A stretch of DNA of 64,000 bases, from assembly GCA_934045075.1 (NCBI GenBank), contig OW203747.1, positions 13,669,894 to 13,733,893 on the forward strand, written 5' to 3'. Shown piece after piece: positions 51,466-62,545 of this stretch; position 1 is the first letter of the stretch; the number at the start of each line of letters is the position of its first letter. Below the pieces are notes generated by a model. The model saw only the letters and a list, made by a program, of their open reading frames with translations, made no database searches and had not been told where the DNA came from. Origin of the DNA: Yponomeuta sedellus. Taxonomy: Eukaryota; Arthropoda; Insecta; Lepidoptera; Yponomeutidae. A program made the position numbers and the translations under genes.

Positions 51466-51705
51466 TGTACGCTTTTAAATGAGTAAAAATTTAAATTCAC
51501 TGCAAAATAAAAATGTAAGTTGTACAAAAAAAAAAGCTCAAAAAAAAAAAACAAAAAAAAAATTACAACCAGTAAATTTCCAATCTGAGTGCTTTATTTA
51601 CAGGCGGTGATGAGAAAACTGCCTAAAACTTTATAAAAATCCATTATTCTCCTTAAAATGAAAGGTTGAGGATAGGTAGAAAACGAACACTTTATTGCAC
51701 AACCA

Positions 51706-54700
51706 GAGTGCTTAGTGCGAGTTTGACAGATCCAATCGAATAACTTTACTACCGCGTTAATCGAGCATTGAGTAGTGAGTATGAGTAAGTTAACCGTTCG
51801 AACTGGCAAAACGCTGTCACAGTACAACACGCACTCGCGTTTATTCGTGTTTTGGCTGGTAAACGTGTTCACTTCTCAACGTAAACCATTACAACTCCCA
51901 CTCAGCAATTTTAATTTCCATACTTGTCGCTAGGTGGCGCTTCCTCGATGCCATAGAAATCGCCATAGAAAACGCGATCGAGTAGTTAAAAACTCAGAGT
52001 GCTTAGTGCGTGTTTGACTGATCCAATCGAATAACTTTACTTCCGCGTTAATCGAGCATTGAGTAGTGAGTATGAGTAAGTTAACCGTTCGAACTGGCAA
52101 AACGCTGTCACAGTACAACTCGCACTCGCGTTTATTCGTGTTTTGGCTGGTAAACGTGTTCACTTCTCAACGTAAACCATTACAACTCCCACTCAGCAAT
52201 TTTAATTTCCATACTTGTCGCTAGGTGGCGCTTCCTCGATGCCATAGAAATCGCCATAGAAAACGCGATCGAGTAGTTAAAAACTCAGAGTGCTTAGTGC
52301 GTGTTTGACAGATCCAATCGAATAACTTTACTTCCGCGTTAATCGAGCATTGAGTAGTGAGTATTAGTAAGTTAACCGTTCGAACTGGCAAAACGCTGTC
52401 ACAGTACAACTCGCACTCGCGTTTTTTCGTGTTTTGGCTGGTAAACGTGTTCACTTCTCAACGTAAACCATTACAACTCCCACTCAGCAATTTTAATTTC
52501 CATACTTGTCACTAGGTGGCGCTTCCTCGATGCCATAGAAATCGCCATAGAAAACGCGATCGAGTAGTTAAAAACTCAGAGTGCTTAGTGCGTGTTTGAC
52601 AGATCCAATCGAATAACTTTACTTCCGCATTAATCGAGCATTGAGTAGTGAGTATGAGTAAGTTAACCGTTCGAACTGGCAAAACGCTGTCACAGTACAA
52701 CTCGCACTCGCGTTTATTCGTGTTTTGGCTGGTAAACGTGTTCACTTCTCAACGTAAACCATTACAACTCCCACTCAGCAATTTTAATTTCTATACTTGT
52801 CGCTAGGTGGCGCTTCCTCGATGCCATAGAAAACGCGATCGAGTAGTTAAAAACTCAGAGTGCTTAGTGCGTGTTTGACAGATCCAATCGAATAACTTTA
52901 CTTCCGCGTTAATCGAGCATTGAGTAGTGAGTATGAGTAAGTTAACCGTTCGAACTGGCAAAACGTTACGTTATCAACCCTTATATGTCCCCACTGCTGG
53001 GGCACGGGTCTCTTCCTGCATCGCAGGAAGGTTAGGCCATACTCCACCACGGGGGCCAAGTCCGGGTTGGTGGAGGATTGTGAGACAGTGGCCGGGCCTC
53101 ACTGTCAGAAGTTATCAAGCCGCCCATAAGGCCTCTGACATGGCTTAACGACTGCCATTATATGACAGCCGGCACCAACGGCTTAACGTGCCTTGCGAAG
53201 CACGTCGCTCGTCGCTTGCTGCGCCGCTATTATCCATCCATCTGCATACACATTCGCACTGTGATATACGCGCGTGATAAGTGCTCGAATTCTCGTGATA
53301 AACGCTGTCACAGTACAACTCGCACTCGCGTTTATTCGTGTTTTGGCTGGTAAACGTGTTCACTTCTCAACGTAAACCATTACAACTCCCACTCAGCAAT
53401 TTTAATTTCCATACTTGTCGCTAGGTGGCGCTTCCTCGATGCCATAGAAATCGCCATAGAAAAAGCGATCGAGTAGTTAAAAACTCAGAGTGCTTAGTGC
53501 GTGTTTGACAGATCCAATCGAATAACTTTACTTCCGCGTTAATCGAGCATTGAGTAGTGAGTATGAGTAAGTTAACAGTTCGAACTGGCAAAACGCTGTC
53601 ACAGTACAACTCGCACTCGCGTTTATTCGTGTTTTGGCTGGTAAACGTGTTCACTTCTCAACGTAAACCATTACAACTCCCACTCAGCAATTTTAATTTC
53701 CATACTTGTCGCTAGGTGGCGCTTCCTCGATGCCATAGAAATCGCCATAGAAAACGCGATCGAGTAGTTAAAAACTCAGAGTGCTTAGTGCGTGTTTGAC
53801 ACATCCAATCGAATAACTTTACTTCCGCGTTAATCGAGCATTGAGTAGTGAGTATGAGTAAGTTAACCGTTCGAACTGGCAAAGCGCTGTCACAGTACAA
53901 CTCGCACTCGCGTTTATTCGTGTTTTGGCTGGTAAACGTGTTCACTTCTCAACGTAAACCATTACAACTCCCACTCAGCAATTTTAATTTCCATACTTGT
54001 CGCTAGGTGGCGCTTCCTCGATGCCATAGAAATCGCCATAGAAAACGCGATCGAGTAGTTAAAAACTCAGAGTGCTTAGTGCGTGTTTGACAGATCCAAT
54101 CGAATAACTTTACTTCCGCGTTAATCGAGCATTGAGTAGTGAGTATGAGTAAGTTAACCGTTCGAACTGGCAAAACGCTGTCACAGTACAACTCGCACTC
54201 GCGTTTATTCGTGTTTTGGCTGGTAAACGTGTTCACTTCTCAACGTAAACCATTACAAATCCCACTCAGCAATTTTAATTTCCATACTTGTCGCTAGGTG
54301 GCGCTTCCTCGATGCCATAGAAATCGCCATAGAAAACGCGATCGAGTAGTTAAAAACTCAGAGTGCTTAGTGCGTGTTTGACAGATCCAATCGAATAACT
54401 TTACTTCCGCATTAATCGAGCATTGAGTAGTGAGTATGAGTAAGTTAACCGTTCGAACTGGCAAAACGCTGTCACAGTACAACTCGCACTCGCGTTTATT
54501 CGTGTTTTGGCTGGTAAACGTGTTCACTTCTCAACGTAAACCATTACAACTCCCACTCAGCAATTTTAATTTCCATACTTGTCGCTAGGTGGCGCTTCCT
54601 CGATGCCATAGAAATCGCCATAGAAAACGCGATCGAGTAGTTAAAAACTCAGAATGCTTAGTGCGAGTTTGACAGATCCAATCGAATAACTTTACTACCG

Positions 54701-54958
54701 CGTTAATCGAGCATTGAGTAGTGAGTATGAGTAAGTTAACCGTTCGAACTCGCAAAACGCTGTCACAGTACAACTCGCACTCGCGTTTATTTGTGTTTTG
54801 GCTGGTAAACGTGTTCACTTCTCAACGTAAACCATTACAACTCGCACTCAGCAATTTTAATTTCCATACTTGTCGCTAGGTGGCGCTTCCTCGATGCCAT
54901 AGAAATATGAGTTTACGTTAACGCGATCGAGTAGTTAAAAAACTCGCACTAAGCACTC
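51706..54958 (-). repeat. Ten-unit tandem array built from a TIR MITE (291-bp period)
   Basis: Units start at 51706, 51997, 52288, 52579, 52858, 53488, 53779, 54070, 54361 and 54652. Spacing is exactly 291 except for one 12-bp deletion and one 339-bp insertion. The outer left end GAGTGCTTAGTGCGAGTTT and outer right end AAACTCGCACTAAGCACTC are the intact MITE termini. Inner junctions have lost the right terminus and carry GTGCGTGTTT and CTTCCGCG variants. Short ORFs of 77 aa recur because 291 is a multiple of three; they are not genes. Confidence 0.95.
52966..53304 (-). mobile_element. SINE insertion in the array with a different head
   Basis: Flanked by AAACG (52961-52965 and 53300-53304). 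The 3' body (52968-53203) is the 5S-family body, but the head region (53204-53299) is not 5S-like. On the minus strand the head starts ATCACGAGAATTCGAGCACT and ends GCAGCAAGCGACGAGC. Confidence 0.8.
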
Positions 54959-55295
54959 AGAAAAGTTTCAGTCGGATTCTTAAATGACTAACGATCGGCT
55001 CAGTGGCGTGTCTTGGGAGAGCCCTAATCCAGCAATGGACTGACACCGGCTGATTATGAAATGACTGACGAGGACTGAAGACGGATCCTCAGAATCAGTA
55101 GCTTGATACAATACACTGCCTATCAAGACTTTCGGTGATACTAAAACACATGATATTGTTGTTGTTTAAAGCACGATTTGATTTTGTTATAGCTAAACCA
55201 TTTGGTTTTAAAGCTCTTTATTAATTTACAGCGACATATTTTATTTTTTAGTTGATTTATTTTGATCAAAGATGACTTTATTTCATTCGGCTACA
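54959..55295. other. Intergenic, nothing recognised
   Basis: Short CTGACACCGGCTGATTATGA word shared with 33820; otherwise unique. Confidence 0.5.
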
Positions 55296-55299
55296 GTAC

Positions 55300-55560
55300 G
55301 GTGGTAGCGGAGCGGTGTAGAACGCCGGCTTCTCAATCGGGAGGTCGTGGGTTCGAACCCCGGCATGTACTAATGACTTTGTTTTCTAAGTTATATACAT
55401 TTGTGAAATTATAGTAGCAATACTACTCGCTGACTGTGAAGGAAAACATCGTAAGGAAACACTAGTGTCTGAGGTGTTAGCGTACCTCAGCGCTTGCTAC
55501 GTACAATGGCCCAACTATGAGGCTAAGTGCGGAAATCTTAGGTCTAACTAACTAGGCTAC
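55300..55560 (+). repeat. tRNA-derived SINE joined to a LINE 3' end
   Basis: The tRNA-like head has B box GGTTCGAACCC and an anticodon-arm-like CCGGCTTCTCAATCGGG. It is followed by the CACGATG-type block and, from 55498, by the same 3' end as the LINE at 39205-39275 (TACAATGGCCCAA ... TCTAACTAACTA). Confidence 0.7.
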
Positions 55561-55696
55561 AGTACCTAGGTACTGTAGCCTACTTATTGAAACAGTGAAT
55601 TAAAGCAAAATTCATATCTTATTATTATCATTTTATAACGATACCCTAGCTTAGCAGCGGGTTACAACACGACTGACACCTAAACAGAATGTAACG

Positions 55697-55920
55697 TTAT
55701 CAATCCTTGTATGTCCCCACTGCTGGGGCACGGGTCTTTTCCTGCCTCGCAGGAAGGTTAGGCCATACTCCACCACGGGGGCCAAGTCCGGGTTGGTGGA
55801 GGATTGTAAGGCAGTGGCTGGCCTTATTGTCAGAAGTTATCAAGCCGCCCATAAGGCCTCTGACATGGCTTAACGACTGCCATTACATGATAGCCGGCAC
55901 CAACGGCTTAATGTAACGAT
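55697..55920 (-). repeat. 5S-related SINE, body without head
   Basis: Minus-sense copy truncated before the head; ends CACCAACGGCTTAATG. Confidence 0.8.
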
Positions 55921-55992
55921 TTCGTTTAAAGCAATTCAAACTTGACTGGACGGCTGCGCCGGCCAGCTATTATAAAGAAGTATCGTTACGTC

Positions 55993-56230
55993 GTCAGGCT
56001 GTACTTATCCACTGCTGGACATAGCCCGCCCCTAATGAGCGCATGTTGCGCTATCACAGGGGGTAATCCCATAATCCCCACGCTGGGCATGCGGGTTGGG
56101 CATCGTAGTTCGGTGGAATTGTACTGCAAGGGGCGCCGCTGCCCAGCCCCCGGTTTGTGTCCCTTAGTCGCCTTTTACGACACCCGCGGGAAGAATTGGG
56201 TTGGTGCTATTCTCTAAGCCGACACCACAC
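55993..56230 (+). repeat. Dispersed repeat (TACGACACCCGCGGGAAGAAT family)
   Basis: Full-length copy, as at 9229-9475. Confidence 0.75.
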
Positions 56231-56662
56231 AATAGTATCGTTATAGTACAATATAATTGATATTGTACTGTAACGACACTGTGAACAATTGGTTCAAAGT
56301 AACACTACAAAATTTATGTTAGAGCCATCATTTTAAAACAGCTTTTTAATCGGTACCTTTCCTTTTTATGTACAATAAAGTGTTAACTATCTATACAAGC
56401 AAATAAACAAAGATTCTCAAGGTTTCTCCACCCACACACTTACAATTACGTACTTAAACACTGCAACATTAAACGTTCCACACTGCATGAGGCCAAGAGA
56501 AAATGAAAGAATGCTTTTTGTATATTAATTATGCAGAAACGGAGGATCTATTTATAGATACAATTAGCATACTATCAATACTCTTACTTCTTATAGATAT
56601 TAAGTGGTTTAAATCAACTTATTGAATATGTAATATTTTTTAGCAGGTGTAATAAATACATG

Positions 56663-56870
56663 AACCGCTCGTGGCCTAGTGGAACCGAGTGATTAGAATC
56701 AGTCAAAAAGGTTAAGCAACAACAGGCGCGGTCAGGTGCTCTATGGGTGACCATCCCGTGACTACCGCTAGTAGCATTTTTTCAGAGCGCTCTGAACGAT
56801 GGCATAACCTTCCTGCGATGCAGGGAGGCCCCTTGCCCCAGCAGTGGGGACATACAGCGAGTTGATACCA
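56663..56870 (+). repeat. 5S-related SINE with internal deletion
   Basis: The plus-sense head is well kept: GGTTAAGCAACAACAGGCGC, then GGTCAGGTGC, ATGGGTGACCATCCCG. After GCGCTCTGAACG it jumps to the 3' end (CATAACCTTCCTGCGATGC). Confidence 0.85.
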
Positions 56871-56889
56871 CAGGTTGAATAACATTGTA

Positions 56890-57012
56890 TAAACTTAGGC
56901 CTCTGTCCCATAGGTGTAGGCAGGGACCAGGGATTACTACTTGCCACGATCATGACAGATCCTTAACGTTAACTAATCATTGTCTGTACGCACGCCAGTT
57001 TCGGGTACTCTT
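56890..57012 (+). repeat. Dispersed repeat (CCTCACGCCTGTATCCC family), diverged
   Basis: GGCCTCTGTCCCATAGGTGT to CGCCAGTTTCGGGTACTCT. Confidence 0.7.
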
Positions 57013-57424
57013 TATCTAGGTACCTTAGTTGATTTTTTTAAACTATTGACATTAAGTATATTATAATGTATTTATTTAATTTGATTGAATCAATCATCTG
57101 GTGCAGGTGTTTTTTATTCAATACATGCAAACTAATCGATTAAAGTAATCGGTATCCTATTTTATTAGGGACATAAACTTATTTTTAAGATTTCTCGTCT
57201 TCCAGATTGTAAATTGAGCTCATTTTTTATATTTTAAAATAGAAAAATACAACGCTTTTTTTAAACCATATGTCAACTATTTACAATCGGGCCCAGAAAT
57301 CCCCGTCTCTTTCACTCATTTATTGTACCTTGATAACTTCTGTTTCTGTTATGTTATTACCACGACACAAGGGTATTCTAGTATGGGGCCGGAATGGCAA
57401 TCGTTTAGTTTCCTTTCATTTCTG

Positions 57425-57550
57425 GCAGCAAGGCTCGCCACTGTCTTACAACCCTTCACCAATCCAGACCTGGCCCCGTGGTGGAGTATGGCTTAACCTT
57501 CCAAGGGGCAAAGGGTGTGACCTGTGCCCCAGCAGTGGGGACATAAAAAA
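57425..57550 (+). repeat. 5S-related SINE, 3' end
   Basis: Plus-sense 3' end (GCCACTGTCTTACAACCC to CCCCAGCAGTGGGGACAT). Confidence 0.75.
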
Positions 57551-57824
57551 GATTGATTCATCATCATCATAGTCAAACTCTCTGTAGTATCCGACCGCAC
57601 CTGTCCGGTTTTTTTCACTAGACATCTATGTGTAATCTGTAATTGGGCATGTTACGTATTTCGTTATTGATATCGCTGTAGATTTCACTATGTTTTTGGT
57701 GCCTATTATACATCCCACTGCACAGCACAAGCCTTATCTCAGAACGAAACAATATGGGCTGAAGGCTGAACGCGTTTCCACCGCGGACTGGCAATTTGAA
57801 GCGCTGAGGTAGATTTCTTCTTCT

Positions 57825-57992
57825 TCTTTGGTGCTTTATCTCCTAGCGGAGCATAGGGCCTCAACCAAGATTTCCGCAGACTTCTGACGGTGGTGCGCGG
57901 CAGCTTCCAATTCAGGCCAGCTAGTGCCGATCGACTTGACCTCTTGGTCTATTGATCTTTTCCAGGTGGTCCTTGGTATCTTTCGGCTGCCC
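57825..57992 (-). pseudogene. LINE C-terminus (RTE-like)
   Basis: The minus strand is open: IPRTTWKRSIDQEVKSIGTS, then WPELEAAAHHRQKSAEILVE and ALCSARR with stop (57836-57838), followed by an AAGAAGAAG tail. TW-R-x-D-E and W-E-x-x-x-A-x-x-R-x-x-W/E are the usual last residues of this LINE group. Confidence 0.75.
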
Positions 57993-58400
57993 AAAAGATA
58001 GGCTAGGCTGAGGTAAGATAGGCTGAGGTAGATTTCCCTGTCGTTAAATAAATAAATCTAACAACCAATGCTGTCAGCTGTTTAAATGTTCTGTAGGGCG
58101 GCCAAGTGACACAAACTACACTTTCGATCGTAAAATCCGTTTGACGATCGTACATTAATTTAAGTTGTGGGACCTCAATCATCGTGGAACGCTAAACGGT
58201 TCTTTCAAATTTTATTTTGCTGTAGCACGGCTAGTTAAAGAAAGGGAATAGATAACTATTTGCCTCTCGCTTACATAAGTTAAATTAAAATTGTAAAAAA
58301 GCTTACCGACTCCCAAAAAAACATTCCCTGTGCTATGGGTAGCGGGCTACTTCCACACGATACTCGTAATATATCAAATGGATGCTAGCAACATTCACAG
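57993..58400. other. Intergenic, nothing recognised
   Basis: A short duplicated AGATAGGCT(A)GGCTGAGGTA word at 57998-58030; otherwise unique. Confidence 0.5.
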
Positions 58401-58404
58401 ATAC

Positions 58405-58660
58405 ACGACCTCGGTGGCGCAGCGGTTTGGCACGCTGACTGTAAAACCGAAGGTCTCGGGTTCGATCCCCGACCGGGAAAAACTAGGAAACGAACTTTTC
58501 TCGGGTTTGTCTCGGGTCTTGGATGTTATCTATGTATTTATTGTATAAAATCTATCGTCGAGTTAGCACCTATAACATAAGTCATTTAGTTGTACTTAGT
58601 ATAGGGCTAACGAGATCTGTGTAATATGTCCATGAATATCTATTAATTATTATTATTTAT
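58405..58660 (+). repeat. tRNA-derived SINE, complete
   Basis: A-box and B-box regions as at 26846; ends (ATT)n and is followed by a (CA)n tract to 58720. Confidence 0.85.
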
Positions 58661-59320
58661 ACACACACACACATACACACACACACCCTCACACACACAT
58701 TACACACACACAATCAAGCACATAGGCGCTCACACACAAGTGCATTTTAGTATTTACTGAAAAAAGTTATTAAATAATTAATAACTTTTTGAATTATGTC
58801 AAAATTAAAAAAGGAAAAATAAATGTGTTTGATGTTTTATTCGACTCAATTTATTTATTTCAGACAATTATTAGTCCTTATTTACATTTTACATTTTAAA
58901 ATGTAAAAATTGACTAATTTTGTGTTAGTAACGTCTTATAACTTTATGTCCGGATGTAATTTCAAAAAATAATATTGATAAATGAAATAATACCTATAAC
59001 ATTGGATGTAAAGGAGCGGGGTCTTCGAGCACAGGTATTGATGAGGATAGGGGTGGTTCTGAAAAATCTTAATTCGGCTTACCAAATTCAGGGGAGCGGC
59101 GACGGCGATGGAAACAACGGGAGCTTGACTCACCGTGTGACGCACATTAAATTGTTTATTGGCACTAATTCCCTAAGAACGGCCGTTCGATATTAGATAA
59201 AGCTATTTTTTTGTAATTTTTAGCGTGATAAAATATACCTATATAGTTTTGTGCACGGTTTTACTTAAGAAAAGGCCCCTGCTAAGCCCCAGGTATTGAC
59301 AATCATGGTTACACAATAAA
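58661..59320. other. Intergenic with two small hairpins
   Basis: AAAGTTATTAA...TTAATAACTTT at 58764-58791 and TTTTACATTTTAAAATGTAAAA at 58889-58911. No gene recognised. Confidence 0.5.
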
Positions 59321-59324
59321 TATA

Positions 59325-59540
59325 CAATAATTTACGTAATACAGAGAATATTGTAAAGAGGTTCGAAATTTCACTGGTGCCGGTGAGTCACCCATTAGCT
59401 CAGTTGGATGCCACGGGCTGCATCCAACTGAGGATGCATGAGGGCGGGTTGGATGCATGAGCTCACGGATAGCCAGAGGTCGCGGGTTCGAATCCCGGCA
59501 TGGGTGGAATTTTTAGCCTCTAAATAGGTTTTTTATAATA
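59325..59540 (+). repeat. tRNA-like repeat with local duplication
   Basis: Plus-sense copy. Between A-box and B-box regions a GGATGCA-containing segment is repeated three times, expanding the module. Confidence 0.8.
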
Positions 59541-59900
59541 TATATTCTGATTTCTGTCCGCCGGCATAAATATATAGAAAGCAATCTATATGAGCGAGAG
59601 ATAAACTATGGCCAGATCCCTTCTTTAATTAACATTGTTATAAACAGTCGTATTTATAATAACAACAATAATAACTTCTACACAACACAATAACTTGTCT
59701 TGGTCCCAAGTCAATGTTATAGTAATCAGGCAAAGCTAATACATGCTAATACTATAGTAATCAGGCAAACATGGAAATACACTCAATGTGAATCGGACCC
59801 ACGACCTCCATGGGCGTAGTCATCGACGTTAAACCATCGAGGTTTCTCTCAGACTCTTTAAACGCCGATTAAAATAATCTGCAGTGGGGTTTTACAAGGA
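59541..59900. other. Intergenic, nothing recognised
   Basis: No ORF or family match. Confidence 0.5.
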
Positions 59901-59904
59901 AAAT

Positions 59905-60140
59905 ATGTAGGTAACCACAGGTGGCAGTGGGCTGGCCATATCTCGCGAAGAACCGATTACCGTTGGAGTAAACGTGTTCTTATGAGGAGACCGCGACTCG
60001 GCAAACGTAGTGTAGGACGCCCTCCGACCAGTGGGATGACGATCTGCGAAAAACTGCCGGCAGTTGCAGGATGCGGCAAGCTGAAGACAGGGCGCTAAGG
60101 CGCTCATTAGGGGAGGGCTGTGTCCAGCATGGATTATGTA
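59905..60140 (+). pseudogene. LINE C-terminus (RTE-like)
   Basis: The plus strand reads WQWAGHISRRTDYRWSKRVL, then MRRPRLGKRSVGRPPTS and AVAGCGKLKTGR with a stop. KWQWAGHIARR-D-RW and GRPP are the classic C-terminal words of insect endonuclease/RT proteins. The segment after GRPPT is frame-damaged. It ends in the GTCCAGCA...TGAAGAAGAAGAA tail. Confidence 0.85.
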
Positions 60141-60513
60141 CTACATAATATAGCCTGAAGAAGAAGAAGAACCACAGATAAAATACCTAAATGATCTCTG
60201 ATGACTGCTTTAGAGGATTTGTTTTTATAAATATGGCCGTTACTCTATCGTTATGAGTCGGTATGGCCGTAAAGTCGCCATGGTGGCGCTAGAAATGACA
60301 TTTTTGACATAATTTTAAACCAAACTTTGATATGGCGTAACCCTCGCATCTGAAATTGAAACCGTTGCGATAGAACTTAACTGCGTCATGTATGCATTTG
60401 TATATTTATTCTCTCTGGCTGACCTTGCGTTTACTAATATTCACATAATTGCCAATATACATAACAGACATATAATTGGCAAATAAATATAGCGCATAAT
60501 GTAAAATTTTGTG

Positions 60514-60826
60514 ATAGAAATATATAGTATTTTCTAAGGTTAACACGAGTACTAGACATAATTAAAACTGTTTTAATACGGATTTCACTCGTTTATTATA
60601 TTTTTACAATTTTCCGACGTTTCGGCAATTTTACAGGTGCCGTGGTCTCGGATGACTGAGGTGACTGACATTAACTGTTAGCTTACTAATGCTTTCAAAA
60701 AGACGCCTGTCACCTCAGTTATCCGAGACCACGGCACCTGTAAAAGTGCCGAAATGTCTTAAAATTGTAAAAATATAATAAACGAGTGAAATCCGTACTA
60801 AAACAGTTTTAATTATAGAAATATAT
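60514..60826. mobile_element. Inverted Penelope pseudo-LTR pair with 12-bp target-site duplication
   Basis: ATAGAAATATAT stands at 60514-60525 and 60815-60826. Between them a minus-sense ORF start plus pseudo-LTR end (CTAAGGTTAACACGAGTACT...) faces a plus-sense pseudo-LTR end. There is no RT. It is the small equivalent of 16978-22127. Confidence 0.88.
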
Positions 60827-61290
60827 TTTAATGACAATGACAACCAGATGCTCTCTCACATGATTTGATGAATATGATTTGATGAACATGATTTGTCCCG
60901 ATGGCCGAAATATGTACAGGACGTATTTCCATGTAACAACCTTACATCTCGATCGCTATCAACCCTTGTATGTGCCCACTGTTGGGGCACGGGTCTCTTA
61001 TCTTATCTTTATATAGAAGGTAGATACCACGTCACATATCTTACAATAAATCCCCACAAAACCAATTGCTTTCTTTGACTGTGGCAGCAGTCTTGCTTTA
61101 CCACAAATTTTACTATGCTTATTTACCATAGTATTCGAGTCATTACAAACTATTTATGTGTGGAAATAAAAAATAGTTTCGTCGTAATTCGCCGACTGGA
61201 ATGTATGAGAGTTGTCGACACAAATTTCCCGGCTCCAATGCTGTGGAAACAGTCGCAACCTCTGTTACCGACCCTTGAGCTAATATACTT
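60827..61290. other. Intergenic; small 5S-SINE piece
   Basis: 60955-61000 is the 3' end word of the 5S-related SINE (minus sense). The rest is unrecognised. Confidence 0.5.
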
Positions 61291-61297
61291 AATTATA

Positions 61298-61640
61298 CTA
61301 TTTTTATTTTTAATGCACTAACCCGTGCTAAGGACAATTTTAAAAACCTATTTAGAGGCTAATAATTCCACCCATGCCGGGATTCGAACCCGAGACCTCT
61401 GGCTATCCGTGCCAGCGCTCTTTCTTTTAGGTACTCGGGGCTGTACGTGATGCAATTTACTTCAGCCAGATGTCGCTGCCTGTACGTAATACAGAGAATA
61501 GTGTAGAGGTTCGAAATTTCACTGATGCCGGTGGGTCGCCCATTAGCTCAGTTGGAAAGAGCGCTGGCACGGAATGCCAGAGGTCGCGGGTTCGAATCCC
61601 GGCATGGGTGGAATTTTTAACCTCTAAATAGGTTTTTAAT
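61298..61640. repeat. Foldback pair of the tRNA-like repeat, long
   Basis: A minus-sense 3' arm (61310-61425) and a nearly full plus-sense copy (61470-61640) face each other around about 45 bases. A box TAGCTCAGTTGG and B box GGTTCGAATCC are intact in the right copy. Confidence 0.88.
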
Positions 61641-61744
61641 ATACTTAATACCACCGCCACCAAAAGGCAAGTTTTAAAATTTAAGCAATAGGAGTAACAT
61701 TACAATTAAACTATTAACACTATATTGCACGTAGCCCCGGCTGC

Positions 61745-62078
61745 CGGAGTGATCTTAAACCGTCACGAATGTGAAACACAGGGCGCGTTCAGCGCTAGGA
61801 TGGGTAAACCATCTATGACTAATGCTAGTGGCATTTTTCCGAGCGGTTCCGTGCTTCGCAAGACACGTTAAGCAGTTAGTGTCGGCTGCAGTCGATAGAT
61901 GGCAGTCGTTAAGCGAAGTCAAGGGTCGGCTAGGGCGGCTTATAACTTCTGACCAGCCACTAGTCTTGCAAGCCTCCACCGATCTGGACTTGGCCCCCGT
62001 GGTGGAGTATGGCCTGTACCTTCCTCAGGGAAGAGACCCGTCCCCCTCGGTGGGGACATATTGGGTTGATGATGATGA
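61745..62078 (+). repeat. 5S-related SINE, head eroded
   Basis: Plus-sense body to GGGACATATTGGGTTGATGA. The 5S part is reduced to GGATGGGTAAACCAT. Confidence 0.75.
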
Positions 62079-62445
62079 TGTACACTACTGATAACTTAAC
62101 ATGAATTTTCAAATTTAAAATAAACGAATTGAATTTATTTTTGAAATGAAATGATCAGATGAAAAATTATGAAATGATGAATTATTTTTTTCTTTTTTAT
62201 AATCGTCACCAGTCCATGCCGCTCTTTGCTGGCTATAGGCTTTTTATTTCTTATACAATCTCAAAATCGGTTTTGGAAAAAGAGAAACCAGTTGTTGTCT
62301 AAGTCTCGAAATCTTTTGTGGAAAAGGTTAGACGCTATTTCTCTTAAATATTCTCAAAGTTGTTGTCTATGGACGGAATTTAGAAAAAAATGTGAAATGG
62401 AAAAGTGTTAAGAAATTGATGTAAGCATTGTATTTTTTTTAAGTG
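62079..62445. other. Intergenic, nothing recognised
   Basis: No ORF or family match. Confidence 0.5.
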
Positions 62446-62450
62446 TCAAC

Positions 62451-62545
62451 ATGATTAAGAAACGGAAACTAGAGTACTTCGGACATGTAATCCATGACAA
62501 AAGGACCCAAGAAACCAAATATATCATGACTAGACAACGTATGAC
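62451..62545 (+). pseudogene. LINE fragment (IKKRKLEYFGHV motif)
   Basis: The frame reads MIKKRKLEYFGHVIHDKR and then YIMTRQR. The words RKL-YFGH and KY fit the C-terminal region of insect LINE proteins (usually RRKL-YLGHIMR, KYELL). Short and isolated. Confidence 0.6.

Noticed and set aside
51594..54818. Nine near-identical 77-residue ORFs, looking like a tandem gene family
   Set aside because: The unit length of 291 is a multiple of three, so one chance frame repeats. The same frame exists in the single MITE copies, and it contains the MITE terminal word.
51706..54958. CRISPR-like array
   Set aside because: The units are contiguous without spacers, the period is 291 bp, and the context is eukaryotic.
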